Below are positions 28,736 through 37,528 of a DNA stretch of 64,000 bases, piece after piece. The stretch covers positions 418,295-482,294 of the forward strand of contig CAVSGL010000012.1 in assembly GCA_963727465.1 (NCBI GenBank), given 5' to 3'. The notes beneath the pieces were generated by a model that made no database searches, was not told the origin of the DNA, and was given only the letters and a program-made list of their open reading frames with translations. Numbering within the stretch: the stretch's first letter is position 1; each line of letters starts with the position of its first letter. The translations under genes and the position numbers were made by a program. Source of the DNA: VRUE01 sp963727465. Lineage in GTDB: Bacteria; Actinomycetota; Thermoleophilia; Solirubrobacterales; 70-9.

Positions 28736-30565
28736 GTGAGAGAACAGCGTCGCGCATGGGCCCCCTGGCCACGTCTTCCGACCAGCGGGCGCGCCCGTAT
28801 CGGCGCTTGGATGGGCGGCCCCGGCGGCCTGCTTGCCCTTGCCCTCGCGGTCGGCATCGGCGCCGGGCTCGGCGCGGTCGCCTTCCGCTACCTGATCGAG
28901 GGCTTCACCTACGTCTTCACCGGCCACGACACCTACGGCGCCGACGGCCACGTCGCCAACCCGCTCGTCCCGGGGCTCGGCATCTGGTTCCTCGCCCTCG
29001 TGCCGATCGTCGGCGGCCTGCTCTACGGGCCGCTGGTCGACCGCTTCGCCAGCGAGGCGCGCGGTCACGGCGTGCCCGAGGTGATGTACGCGGTCGCTCG
29101 TCGCGGCGGCCGCATCCGCCCGGTCGTCGCCGTGGTCAAGGCGCTCGCCTCGGCGCTCTGCATCGGCTCCGGCGGCTCGGTCGGGCGCGAGGGGCCGATC
29201 GTCCAGATCGGCTCCGCCCTCGGCTCGACCGTCGGCCAGCTCACCGGCTCGCCGGAGGCGCGCATGCGGCTGCTCGTCGCCTGCGGCGCCGCGGGCGGCA
29301 TCTCGGCCACCTTCAACGCCCCGATCGCCGGCGTCTTCTTCGCCCTCGAGGTGATCCTGCGCGACTTCGAGACGCGCTCCTTCGGCGCCGTCGTCGTCGC
29401 CTCGGTCACCGCTGACGTGATCGGCCGCGCCGCCTTCGGCTCCGAAGCCTTCCTCACCCTGCCCCAGGTCGGCGTCGGCGCGGTCGGCGGCTACCCGCTC
29501 TACCTCGTGCTCGGCCTGCTCGCGGCGGTGGTCGGAGTCGGCTTCATCCGCTTCCTCTACGGGATGGAGGACCGCGCCGACCGCCTCTGGCGCTTCTCGG
29601 AGGCCTGGCGGCCGGCGGCCGGCGGCGTGCTGCTCGGTCTGCTGCTGCTGGCGGTGCCGCAGATGTACGGGGTCGGCTACGAGGTGCTGGAAGGCGCGAT
29701 CGACGGCAACTACGCGCTGCTCTTCCTGCTCGCCCTGCTCGCCTCGAAGGTGCTGGCGACCAGCCTGACGCTCTCGATCGGCGGCTCGGGCGGGGTCTTC
29801 GCCCCCTCGCTGTTCATGGGCGCGATGCTCGGCTCGGCCTTCGGCATCGCCGCGCACGACCTGCTGCCGGGCCTGGCCGGGCCGGCGGCCGCCTACGGGT
29901 TGATCGGCATGGGCGCGGTCTTCGCCGCCGCCGCGCGGGCGCCGATGACGGCGATCCTGATCATCTTCGAGCTGACCGGCGACTACCGGATCATGCTGCC
30001 GCTGATGCTCGCCGTGGTGATCGCGACGGCGGTCGCCAACCGCCTCTCCCCCGACTCGATCTACACCCTGAAGCTCGCCCGGCGCGGAATCGATCTGCTG
30101 CGCCGCCGCCCGATGAGCCCGATGGAAGCGATCACCGTGGCCGAGGCGATGCGCCCGACTCCCGACCCGGTCGCGGCCGGCGCCTCGCTCTCGGAGGCCG
30201 TCGAACGACTCAGCGCCACCGACGAGCCCGCGCTGCCGGTCGTCGACGAGGCCGGCGCCTTCCTCGGGGTCCTGCTCGACGACGAGCTCGAGCAGGCGCT
30301 CGGCGAAGAAGACCCCGATGCCGACGCCGGCTCGCTGGCGCGGCAGCTGCCGACGCTGACGCCGACCGAGTCGCTCGCCGAAGCCACCGGCACGCTGGTC
30401 AAGACCGACAGCGCCGGCCTCGCCGTGCTCGACGAAAAAGGCGACCGGGTGGTCGGCTGGCTCTCCCATCGCGACATCCTGCGCGTCTACGATCAGCGCA
30501 TGAAGATGGAGCGGGCACGGAAAGGGGGCGCGCGGCCGCAGCGGCGCACCCCGGCCCCGGCATGA
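28736..30565 (+). CDS. ClC-family chloride channel/transporter with CBS domains
   Basis: The 609-residue membrane protein has the ClC signature GSGGSVGREGPIVQIGSALG, SATFNAPIAGVFFALE, and GGSGGVFAPSLFMGAMLG, followed by AAAARAPMTAILIIFELTGD. The last about 150 residues form a cytoplasmic CBS pair (VAEAMRPTPDPVAAGASLSE to VVGWLSHRDILRVY), which often binds nucleotides. It starts at GTG 28736 with GGGAG close upstream; an ATG at 28811 is an alternative. The downstream gene overlaps by 4 nt. Confidence 0.93.
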   Translation: MREQRRAWAPWPRLPTSGRARIGAWMGGPGGLLALALAVGIGAGLGAVAFRYLIEGFTYVFTGHDTYGADGHVANPLVPGLGIWFLALVPIVGGLLYGPLVDRFASEARGHGVPEVMYAVARRGGRIRPVVAVVKALASALCIGSGGSVGREGPIVQIGSALGSTVGQLTGSPEARMRLLVACGAAGGISATFNAPIAGVFFALEVILRDFETRSFGAVVVASVTADVIGRAAFGSEAFLTLPQVGVGAVGGYPLYLVLGLLAAVVGVGFIRFLYGMEDRADRLWRFSEAWRPAAGGVLLGLLLLAVPQMYGVGYEVLEGAIDGNYALLFLLALLASKVLATSLTLSIGGSGGVFAPSLFMGAMLGSAFGIAAHDLLPGLAGPAAAYGLIGMGAVFAAAARAPMTAILIIFELTGDYRIMLPLMLAVVIATAVANRLSPDSIYTLKLARRGIDLLRRRPMSPMEAITVAEAMRPTPDPVAAGASLSEAVERLSATDEPALPVVDEAGAFLGVLLDDELEQALGEEDPDADAGSLARQLPTLTPTESLAEATGTLVKTDSAGLAVLDEKGDRVVGWLSHRDILRVYDQRMKMERARKGGARPQRRTPAPA

Positions 30566-31002
30566 GCGAGCCCGGACCGGCGCAGCAGCCGCTCGAGGCG
30601 CTGGCCACGGTGGTCCGCGGCAGCGCCGTGCCCTACGGCTACACGCTCACCGTCCTCTCCAGCCACAGCATCATCTCCCACAGCCACGGTCCGCCGACGG
30701 TCTTCGACATCCTGCTCTTCGTCGTCGGCGCGATCGCCGCCTTCGCCGCGCTGGCGCTGCTCTCGCAGCGCTTCGCGCCGCGGGCGCTGCCGACCGCCCG
30801 CGGCGACCTGGTCAAGGCCGGGATGGTCCACGTCTTCGCGATCGGCGCCGCCTTCGGCGCCAGCGTCCTGATCGGGCTGATCCCCGGCGTCGCCGCCTGG
30901 CCGCTCGCCGCCTTCGCGGCGACCGCCCTCTACCTCGCGATCGCCAGCCTCGAGATCGACCTCGCCCACCGCTTCGACGGGGGCGAGGCCGACGAGGCCT
31001 GA
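30562..31002 (+). CDS. Small membrane protein of unknown function
   Basis: The 146-residue product overlaps the ClC stop (ATGA) and is probably translated with it. It has three predicted membrane segments (about residues 48-68, 90-110, 113-130). A His/Ser-rich stretch SSHSIISHSHGPP precedes the first. I do not recognise a named family. Its tight coupling suggests a partner role for the channel, but this is only context. Confidence 0.7.
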   Translation: MSEPGPAQQPLEALATVVRGSAVPYGYTLTVLSSHSIISHSHGPPTVFDILLFVVGAIAAFAALALLSQRFAPRALPTARGDLVKAGMVHVFAIGAAFGASVLIGLIPGVAAWPLAAFAATALYLAIASLEIDLAHRFDGGEADEA

Positions 31003-32589
31003 TTACGGACCGGGCGTGCGCTCGACCGCGGCCTCGGCGGTCGCCGCCTCGGCCTCGCGGATCGCGGCGCCCTCCAGCGCGTTCGAGAGCGCCCGCACGT
31101 AGGCGCGCGCCGACGCCTCGAGGATGTCCGTGGCGACTCCCTGGCCGGTGGCCAGGCGCCCGGCGGCGCGCAGCATCACGCTGACCTCGCCGAGCGCGTC
31201 CTCGCCCTCGGTCACCGCCTCGACGTTGTACTGGCGCAGCTCGCACTCGGTGTCGGTCGCCTCCTGGATCGCGCGAAAGATCGCGTCGACGGGTCCGTCG
31301 CCGCCGGACTCGCCGACCGCCTCCTCGCCCGAGGGCATCGTCACCGCGACGCGGGCGACCGGGTCGCGGCGCGAGCCGGCCTCGACCTCGAACCAGGCGA
31401 GCTCGTGCGTGTCGGCCCGCTCGCGCATCTCGTCGGAGACGATCGCCTCCAGGTCGAGCGCGGTGACCTGCTTCTTGCGATCGGCGACCTCCTTGAAGCG
31501 CTTGAAGGCCGCGTTCAGCGCGTTGCCCTCGATCTTGAAGCCCAGCTGCTCCAGCGCGTCGCGCAGCGCGTGGCGGCCGGAGTGCTTGCCCAGCACGATC
31601 GAGTTCGACTCCAGCCCGACCTCGGTCGCGTCCATGATCTCGTAGGTGGTGCGCTCCTTCAGCACGCCGTCCTGGTGGATGCCGGACTCGTGCGCGAAGG
31701 CGTTGCGGCCGACCACGGCCTTGTTCGGCTGGATCGCGTAGCCGGTGAGGCGCGAGACCATGCGGCTGGTGCGCGCCAGCTCGCGCGTGTTGACGCCGGT
31801 GCTGAGGCCGTGCACGTCCGCGCGCGTGCGGATCAGCATCACGATCTCCTCCAGCGAGCAGTTGCCGGCCCGCTCGCCGATCCCGTTGACCGCGCACTCG
31901 ACCTGGCGGGCGCCGGCCAGCACGCCGGCGTAGGAGTTGGCGACCGCCATCCCCAGGTCGTCGTGGCAGTGGACCGAGGTCTCGACCTCGCGCAGGCCGG
32001 GGACCAGCTCGTAGAGGCGGCGGAAGTAGTCCGCGTACTCCCCGGGCGTGGTGTAGCCGACCGTGTCGGGGATGTTGACCACGGTCGCGCCCTCCTCGAC
32101 CGCGATCGCGCAGACCTCGGCCGTGAACTCGACGTCGGCGCGGGTCGCGTCCATCGGCGAGAACTCGACGTCCTCGCAGTAGGAGCGGGCCAGGGCGACC
32201 GCTGCCCGGGCCTGGCCCTTGACGTCCTCGCGGTCGGTCTGCAGCTGGTGCTCGATGTGGATGTCCGAGGTCGAGATGAAGGTGTGGATCCGCGGCCGTT
32301 CGGCGTCGCGGATCGCCCCCCAGGCGGCGTCGATGTCGGCCTTGTGCGTGCGCGCCAGGCCGCAGATCGTCGGTCCCTCGACCTTGCGGGCGATCTGCTC
32401 GACCGCCTCGAAGTCGCCGGGCGAGGTGATCGGGAAGCCGGCCTCGATCACGTCGACGCCGAGCCGCGCCAGCTGCTGCGCGATCTCGACCTTCTCGGCC
32501 GTGTTCAGGGAGATGCCGGGCGACTGCTCGCCGTCGCGCAGCGTCGTGTCGAAGATGTGGACGCGATTTGCGTCGCCTGCGGTGTTCAT
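31003..32589 (-). CDS. leuA: 2-isopropylmalate synthase
   Basis: LeuA condenses 2-oxoisovalerate and acetyl-CoA, the committed step to leucine. The 528-residue protein shows IFDTTLRDGEQSPGISLNTA, CHDDLGMAVANSYAGVLAGA, CAVNGIGERAGNCSLEEIVM, and a C-terminal allosteric domain from about residue 395 that binds leucine in the family. The stop abuts the convergent membrane-protein gene. Its Shine-Dalgarno (32598-32608) is complementary to the leucine codons of a leader peptide, so expression is probably regulated by leucine supply. Confidence 0.95.
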   Translation of the reverse strand: MNTAGDANRVHIFDTTLRDGEQSPGISLNTAEKVEIAQQLARLGVDVIEAGFPITSPGDFEAVEQIARKVEGPTICGLARTHKADIDAAWGAIRDAERPRIHTFISTSDIHIEHQLQTDREDVKGQARAAVALARSYCEDVEFSPMDATRADVEFTAEVCAIAVEEGATVVNIPDTVGYTTPGEYADYFRRLYELVPGLREVETSVHCHDDLGMAVANSYAGVLAGARQVECAVNGIGERAGNCSLEEIVMLIRTRADVHGLSTGVNTRELARTSRMVSRLTGYAIQPNKAVVGRNAFAHESGIHQDGVLKERTTYEIMDATEVGLESNSIVLGKHSGRHALRDALEQLGFKIEGNALNAAFKRFKEVADRKKQVTALDLEAIVSDEMRERADTHELAWFEVEAGSRRDPVARVAVTMPSGEEAVGESGGDGPVDAIFRAIQEATDTECELRQYNVEAVTEGEDALGEVSVMLRAAGRLATGQGVATDILEASARAYVRALSNALEGAAIREAEAATAEAAVERTPGP

Positions 32590-32597
32590 CGGTACTG

Positions 32598-32686
32598 CCT
32601 CCTTCTCCAGTTCACTCGAATGACCTTGTCTCTCGCGGCTCTCGCGCCGCCCAGCGCTATTCCCCCCGAAGGGGGAGGAGAAGGAG
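32598..32686 (-). promoter_or_regulatory. leuA translational attenuator: leader Leu codons complementary to leuA Shine-Dalgarno
   Basis: On the mRNA, CTCCTTCTCC (32686 down to 32677, within the run of Leu codons) is exactly complementary to GGAGAAGGAG in the leuA ribosome-binding site (32599-32608). A CCCCC-TTC-GGGGG hairpin follows the codon run. The model: with leucine present the ribosome clears the leader and the codons pair with the site, blocking leuA. With leucine short the ribosome stalls on those codons and leaves the site open. Confidence 0.7.
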
Positions 32687-32716
32687 TAGCGCGAGGCTGT
32701 CGAGCCGGTGCGTCAT
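32657..32716 (-). CDS. leuL: leuA leader peptide, 19 residues with 8 Leu
   Basis: An ATG at 32714-32716 preceded by GAGG starts the peptide MTHRLDSLALLLLLPLRGE. It has eight leucines, five in a row, coded CTA CTC CTT CTC CTC. It ends 68 nt before the leuA start. The placement and codon content are those of an amino acid attenuation leader. Confidence 0.85.
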   Translation of the reverse strand: MTHRLDSLALLLLLPLRGE

Positions 32717-32727
32717 TTCGTCGCCTC

Positions 32728-32755
32728 AGCTTAGCGTAGGCTGCGCGGATCGCAA
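32728..32755 (-). promoter_or_regulatory. Candidate leuA promoter
   Basis: A -35 TTGCGA (32750-32755) and a -10 TAAGCT (32728-32733) are separated by 16 nt on the minus strand. Transcription would start just before the leader peptide's ribosome-binding site. The -10 fits only the loose TANNNT form, so confidence is modest. Confidence 0.4.
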
Positions 32756-32775
32756 GACTGGACCGGACGACGATA

Positions 32776-34137
32776 TTGGCGCTGTTCGCGATGAGCATGA
32801 GCGTGCTCGTGATCGCCAACGACTTCTCCGCGGTCAACGTGGCGATCCCGACGATGGAGAAGGACTTCTCCACCAACGTCAACACGATCCAGTGGGTCGT
32901 CAACGCCTACGCGCTGACCTTCGGTGTGATGATCGTCACCGGCGGCCGCCTCGCCGACATGTTCGGCCGCAAGCGGGCCTTCTTTCTCGGCAGCGCGATC
33001 TTCGCCTCGATGTCGGCGCTCGGCGGCGCCGCGCAGACGGAGACCTGGCTGATCATGACCCGCGTCGTGATGGGGGTCGGCGGGGCGCTGATGTGGCCCG
33101 CGATCCTCGGCATGACCTACGCGATCCTGCCCGCGGGGAAAGCCGGTCTGGCCGGCGGGATCATCATCGGCACCGCCGGGCTCGGCAACGCCCTCGGGCC
33201 GCTGATCGGCGGCGTCCTGACCGAGACCCTCAGCTGGCGCTGGATCTTCTTCCTCAACGTGCCCGTCGCCGCCTTCGCGGTGCTGATCACCTACTTCCTC
33301 GTGAAGACGAAGGAATCCGAAGCCGAGGAGCAGCGGATCGACTACCCGGGCATCGCGACGCTCTCGGTCGGCCTCGTCTCGCTGCTCGTCGCGCTCGACC
33401 AGTCCGACGACTGGGGCTTTGGCGACCCGCGCGTGATCGGCATGCTGGTGCTCGCGGCGGTGCTGCTCGCCGCCTTCGTCCCGATCGAGCGCCGCGCCGG
33501 GATGCGGGCGCTGGTGCCGCGCGCGGTGATGCGCAACGAGAGCTTCCGCGCCTCCTGCATCGCGATCGTCTTCATGTCGGCGACGTTCTTCGCCGCGCTG
33601 CTCTACCTGCCCCAGTTCATGCAGAAGCACCTCGGCTACTCGCCGCTCGAGGCCGGTGTCGGCGTCCTGCCCTTCCTCGCCGTCTTCGCCCTCGTCTCGT
33701 TCGTCGCCGGGCCTCTCTACAACCGGCTCGGGGCGAAGCCGCTGGCCGTCGTCGGCGCGGCCTGCATCACGGCCGCTCCGTTCTTCTTCTCGCTCGTCGG
33801 CGAAAGCTCCGGCTACGGCTCGCTCGTGCTCGGGATGGTGATCCTCGGCATCGGCATCGGCAGCTTCTACCCGACCGCGACGACCGCCGGCGTCACCTCC
33901 GTCGACGAGTCGCAGAGCAGCCTCGCCGGCGGCATCCTCTACATGTGCCAGATCGCGGGCGGCGCCGTCGGGCTCGGCCTGACCACCGCCGTCTTCTCCG
34001 CCCAGGGCTCCTTCGTCGACGGCATCTCGGCGGGCTTCCGGCTCGACGCGGCGCTCTCCCTCGTCGGCTTCCTGATCGCGCTCTTCTTCGTCGGCGGTCG
34101 GCTGTTCGGCCGGCCGCGGGAGCAGGTCGCGGCCTAG
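32776..34137 (+). CDS. MFS exporter, DHA2 (14-TM) drug resistance family
   Basis: The roughly 453-residue protein has motif A as GGRLADMFGRKRAFFLG after the second helix, the motif C-like GTAGLGNALGPLIGGVLTE in helix 5 and NVAIPTMEKDF in helix 1. About 14 hydrophobic helices are visible, as in EmrB/QacA-type proton-driven exporters. The first helix starts at once from a TTG at 32776, so the true start may lie slightly upstream (CTG 32758). It is divergent from the leuA leader. The substrate is unknown. Confidence 0.88.
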   Translation: MALFAMSMSVLVIANDFSAVNVAIPTMEKDFSTNVNTIQWVVNAYALTFGVMIVTGGRLADMFGRKRAFFLGSAIFASMSALGGAAQTETWLIMTRVVMGVGGALMWPAILGMTYAILPAGKAGLAGGIIIGTAGLGNALGPLIGGVLTETLSWRWIFFLNVPVAAFAVLITYFLVKTKESEAEEQRIDYPGIATLSVGLVSLLVALDQSDDWGFGDPRVIGMLVLAAVLLAAFVPIERRAGMRALVPRAVMRNESFRASCIAIVFMSATFFAALLYLPQFMQKHLGYSPLEAGVGVLPFLAVFALVSFVAGPLYNRLGAKPLAVVGAACITAAPFFFSLVGESSGYGSLVLGMVILGIGIGSFYPTATTAGVTSVDESQSSLAGGILYMCQIAGGAVGLGLTTAVFSAQGSFVDGISAGFRLDAALSLVGFLIALFFVGGRLFGRPREQVAA

Positions 34138-34718
34138 CCGGAAGTGCCGCCGGGACGGTGGCGCTTGGCCTGGCGCAGCGTGTCGGCTCCAGGCCCGCCG
34201 ACGAGCCTATCCCGGCCCGGGCCGCCGCTGAGCACGTCCGCGCCGGGGCCGCCGATCAGCACGTCGTTGCCCGGCCCCCCGTAGAGCAGGTCGTTGCCGC
34301 GCCAGCCGACGAGGCGATCGTCGCCGTTGCCGCCGATCAGCTTGTCGGCGGCGGCGCCGCCCACCAGCAGGTCGTCCCCGGCGCCGCCCCGCATCGTCAC
34401 CGGCACGGCGACGTCCTTGGCGACCCAGACATGATCGTCGCCGCCGCCGGCGTTGACTTCGAAGCCGGCGATCGCCGGCGCATCGCAGCGCAGCGAGAAT
34501 TCGTTGTCTTCGGGATGACCGCAGACGCTGCCGCCGACTTCGAGCTGCACGACCGAGTCGATCACGTACTGGCGCCCGTCGGGGCTGAGCCAGATCCGGA
34601 CCATGTTCGCTTCGTCGCCGCCGGCGAGAAGGACCGTGTAGCTCTTCGTTTCGGCATGGGCAAGCCCGGGCGCCAGCAGCGCCAGCAAGGCGAACGAGAT
34701 GCTCAATAGCCGCTTCAT
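34134..34718 (-). CDS. Secreted RTX-repeat (hemolysin-type calcium-binding) protein
   Basis: The 194-residue protein has a signal peptide (residues 1-22, ending AHA) and a short N-terminal domain with two Cys. About seven nonapeptide repeats of the GGxGxDxL type follow (GGAGDDLLVGG, GGNGDDRLVG, GGPGNDVLIGGPGADVLSGG). These form a calcium-binding parallel beta roll outside the cell. A basic tail closes the protein. It overlaps the convergent MFS gene by 4 nt. A catalytic domain is not visible. Confidence 0.88.
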   Translation of the reverse strand: MKRLLSISFALLALLAPGLAHAETKSYTVLLAGGDEANMVRIWLSPDGRQYVIDSVVQLEVGGSVCGHPEDNEFSLRCDAPAIAGFEVNAGGGDDHVWVAKDVAVPVTMRGGAGDDLLVGGAAADKLIGGNGDDRLVGWRGNDLLYGGPGNDVLIGGPGADVLSGGPGRDRLVGGPGADTLRQAKRHRPGGTSG

Positions 34719-34752
34719 CGTCAGGTCGTCCCCGCCGCGATGGTCGGAGCGT

Positions 34753-35787
34753 CTACCCAGGAAACAACAGGACCTTGCCTACGTTGCGGCGCTCGGCGAT
34801 GAATTCGTGCGCTTCGCCCGCTCGCTCGAAGGGAAACGCCTTGGCGACGACCGGCTCCAGGCGCCCCGCCTGAAGGTCGTTCATCAGCGGCTCGACGACG
34901 CGGTCGAGGTCGCCCTCCTCGTCCCACCACTTGAGCATGTTGAGCCCGAAGACGCCCCTGTTCTCGTTCATCATCAGCAGGCTCTTCCACCAGGGCATCG
35001 TCGCGGTCGGCATCGCCGCGAGGCTCTTCAGCGTCGCCGCGATGTCACGCCGCCCCCGCTTCGAGTTCTCCGAGATCCCGTACATCACCAGCCGACCGCC
35101 GGAGCGCAGCAGCCTGTAGTCCTTGCGGAAGGAGGTCGGGCCGAGCGCGTCGATCACGAGGTCGACGCCCTCGCCGCCGGTGATTCGCATCACCTCCCGC
35201 TCGAAGTCGAGCGTGCGGTAGTCGATCGCATGGGTCACCCCCTGCGCGCGGATCGCCTCGTGCTTGGCGGCGGATGCGGTACCGAAGATCTCGGCGCCGG
35301 CGTTGCGGGCGATCTGCGTGGCCGAGATCCCGACGCCGCCGCCGGCGCCGTGGATCAGCACCCGCGTGCCCTCGCGCAGGCTGCCCATCATCACCAGCGC
35401 CGCGTAGGCGGTGCCGTAGTTGACCGGGAAGGCGGCGCCCTGTTCGAAGCTGAGCGCATCCGGCAACGGCCACGCCTGCGCGGCGGCGACGGTCACCAGC
35501 TCCGCCTGGCCGCCGAAGCGCGTCGCCGCCAGCACGCGGTCGCCGACCTCGTGCGCCTCGACGCCCGCGCCGACCGACTCGACCTCGCCGGCGACCTCGT
35601 AGCCGAGCACGCAGGGCGTCTTCGGCGCGTCGGGATAGAGGCCGACGCGGGCGAGGGTGTCGGCGAAGTTGATCCCGGCCGCCCTGACCGCGATCCGCAC
35701 CTCCCCCGGCCCGACCGCCGGCTCCGGCCGCTCCTGCACCCGCAGGACGTCGTAACCGCCGGTTCCGGTCAGCACCACCGCCTTCAT
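34753..35787 (-). CDS. MDR-family NADPH:quinone oxidoreductase (VAT1-like)
   Basis: The 344-residue zinc-free medium-chain dehydrogenase/reductase starts MKAVVLTGTGGYDVLRVQER. It shows VLGYEVAGEVESVGAGVEAH, VNYGTAYAALVMMGSLREGT, and the nucleotide-binding VLIHGAGGGVGISATQIARN. The insert with the NENRGVFGLNMLKWWDE segment resembles the VAT1/quinone reductase subgroup. The substrate is not clear. It lies 34 nt upstream of the RTX gene in the same direction. Confidence 0.86.
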   Translation of the reverse strand: MKAVVLTGTGGYDVLRVQERPEPAVGPGEVRIAVRAAGINFADTLARVGLYPDAPKTPCVLGYEVAGEVESVGAGVEAHEVGDRVLAATRFGGQAELVTVAAAQAWPLPDALSFEQGAAFPVNYGTAYAALVMMGSLREGTRVLIHGAGGGVGISATQIARNAGAEIFGTASAAKHEAIRAQGVTHAIDYRTLDFEREVMRITGGEGVDLVIDALGPTSFRKDYRLLRSGGRLVMYGISENSKRGRRDIAATLKSLAAMPTATMPWWKSLLMMNENRGVFGLNMLKWWDEEGDLDRVVEPLMNDLQAGRLEPVVAKAFPFERAGEAHEFIAERRNVGKVLLFPG

Positions 35788-35812
35788 TGGCGCCGGAGGC
35801 TACTCGTGTCGG

Positions 35813-37456
35813 CTATGCGGCGCGCTTGAGCGGTCGCAGGCGCGTTTTCTGCACCCTTGCCAGCTTGCGCCGCAACCGTCTGTAGTTGCGCTCCTCCAGC
35901 GGCGTCCGTTTGTAGCCCTTGCGGGCCAGGTTGTCGCGCTCGAGCGGGTCCCGTTTGAGGTCGTACATCTCCCACTGCGGGCGCTTGCGCTGCTTGCGGT
36001 CCGGGTTGACGTCGTGGTACTTCGCCAGCTTCCAGCGCTTCTCGCGGATGCTGACGATGTGGTTCGGCGGTTTCGGGTACGGGGGTTTCGGCTGACCGGA
36101 CTGGTAGTCGTCGTAGGTGAAGACGACGTAGTCCTGGGTCGGGCGCTCCGGGGTCGGGCGCAGGACGTGCTTGGAGTAGTCGACGCCCTCCCAGTTCGCC
36201 CGCGCGGACTTCGGCGCGGCAACCAGATTGGCCAGCGTCGGCAGCAGGTCCACGTGCGAGACCAGCGCGTTCGACCTGTACGGCCGCGGGTAGAGCTTCG
36301 GGTTCGAGTAGACCAGCGGCACCCGCAGCGTCTCCTCGTAGAAGTTGAAGTTCTTCTGCCGCATGCCGCCGTGGGTGAGGCCCATCTCGCCGTGGTCGGA
36401 GGTGCGCATGATCAGCGTGTCGTCCATCAGCCCGTTGGCTTCCAGCGCCCCGAGCACGTCGACCAGGTATTCGTCGGAGGCCTTCATCAGGTTGCCGTAG
36501 AAGTTGACGTAGGCGCGCCTCTTTTCCGGCGTGTCGATTTCACCGCCGAAGCGGTTCATCAGGTTCCTGAATTCTTCCTGCACCGAGGGCTTGGTGGAGA
36601 GGTCTTCGAGGGCGGTCGCCGGCGGGCGAATTGCGCCCTCCAGCCATTCCTTGCCTTCCTTCTTTTCCTCTTCTTCGTAGCCCGACTTCGCGAAGGCTTC
36701 CGGGTAGAAGAGGACGTCGTGCGGGTTGACCAGCGAGATCACCATGAAGAAGGGCTGCTGTCTGGCCGCGGCCGAGTTGAGGTACTGCAACGCCCCTTCC
36801 GCCGCGCCCCGGCCTTCTTCCTCGATGAAGCGGCCGTCGTTGTCGGCGTTGCCGCCGCCGGCCTGGTCGACGTCCTGGTTGGCGCCCGCGTCCGGCGGGT
36901 CCCAGCGGTCGAAGCCGTACTTTTCGAGTTCGGCCGGCGTCGCGTCCTTTCCGTGCCGCGGCTTCGAGCAGTGCCACTTGCCCTTGTAGATCACGTTGTA
37001 GCCGGCGGCCTTCATCACCGTCGCGAGGTTCGGCATGACCGACGGCAGGGGCAGCTCGACCTGCGGGTTCTTCTTCAGGAACATGTTCTCCTCGAGCGTG
37101 TACTTCACCCCGTGCTGCGCCGGGAAGAAGCCGGTCATCATCGTCGCCCGGGAGGGCGAGCACATGCAGGCGCTGGTGAAGGCGCGTTCGAAGCTGAGCC
37201 CGTGGCGGCGCAGTCGCCGCATCCCAGGCAGGTTTTGGCGCAGCCAGTTTTTCGGGAAGTGCTGGATTGCCCGCTCCTGGTCGCTGATGAAGAGGACGAT
37301 GTTCATCCCGGCGACGTTGCGCTTGTCCCTCGGCGCCGCGAGCGCGCGCTCGACGCCGGTTGCCTGCGGCAGCAACGCGGCGGCTGCCGCCGCGGCGCCC
37401 GAGCCGATCAGCTCTTTGCGCGTGAGTCCCTTCGCGTCGGTCCCCGAATCGCCCAT
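35813..37456 (-). CDS. Type I sulfatase (Cys-type, formylglycine-dependent)
   Basis: The 547-residue hydrolase has the sulfatase signature CSPSRATMMTG with Cys99 as the residue expected to become formylglycine, NIVLFISDQERA for metal ligands, YKGKWHCSK, and SDHGEMGLTHGG. The N-terminus (LTRKELIGSGAAAAAAALLP) looks like an export signal with an Arg-Lys pair, compatible with Tat. It probably acts outside the cell on sulfate esters. The next gene upstream encodes the formylglycine-generating enzyme that would activate it. Confidence 0.92.
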   Translation of the reverse strand: MGDSGTDAKGLTRKELIGSGAAAAAAALLPQATGVERALAAPRDKRNVAGMNIVLFISDQERAIQHFPKNWLRQNLPGMRRLRRHGLSFERAFTSACMCSPSRATMMTGFFPAQHGVKYTLEENMFLKKNPQVELPLPSVMPNLATVMKAAGYNVIYKGKWHCSKPRHGKDATPAELEKYGFDRWDPPDAGANQDVDQAGGGNADNDGRFIEEEGRGAAEGALQYLNSAAARQQPFFMVISLVNPHDVLFYPEAFAKSGYEEEEKKEGKEWLEGAIRPPATALEDLSTKPSVQEEFRNLMNRFGGEIDTPEKRRAYVNFYGNLMKASDEYLVDVLGALEANGLMDDTLIMRTSDHGEMGLTHGGMRQKNFNFYEETLRVPLVYSNPKLYPRPYRSNALVSHVDLLPTLANLVAAPKSARANWEGVDYSKHVLRPTPERPTQDYVVFTYDDYQSGQPKPPYPKPPNHIVSIREKRWKLAKYHDVNPDRKQRKRPQWEMYDLKRDPLERDNLARKGYKRTPLEERNYRRLRRKLARVQKTRLRPLKRAA

Positions 37457-37528
37457 CCTCCGCCCTTTCTCCAGATTGCCCGAACGACCGCGAGCCTACC
37501 GCGCGGAGCGGCGGCCTGGCCGCATCTA

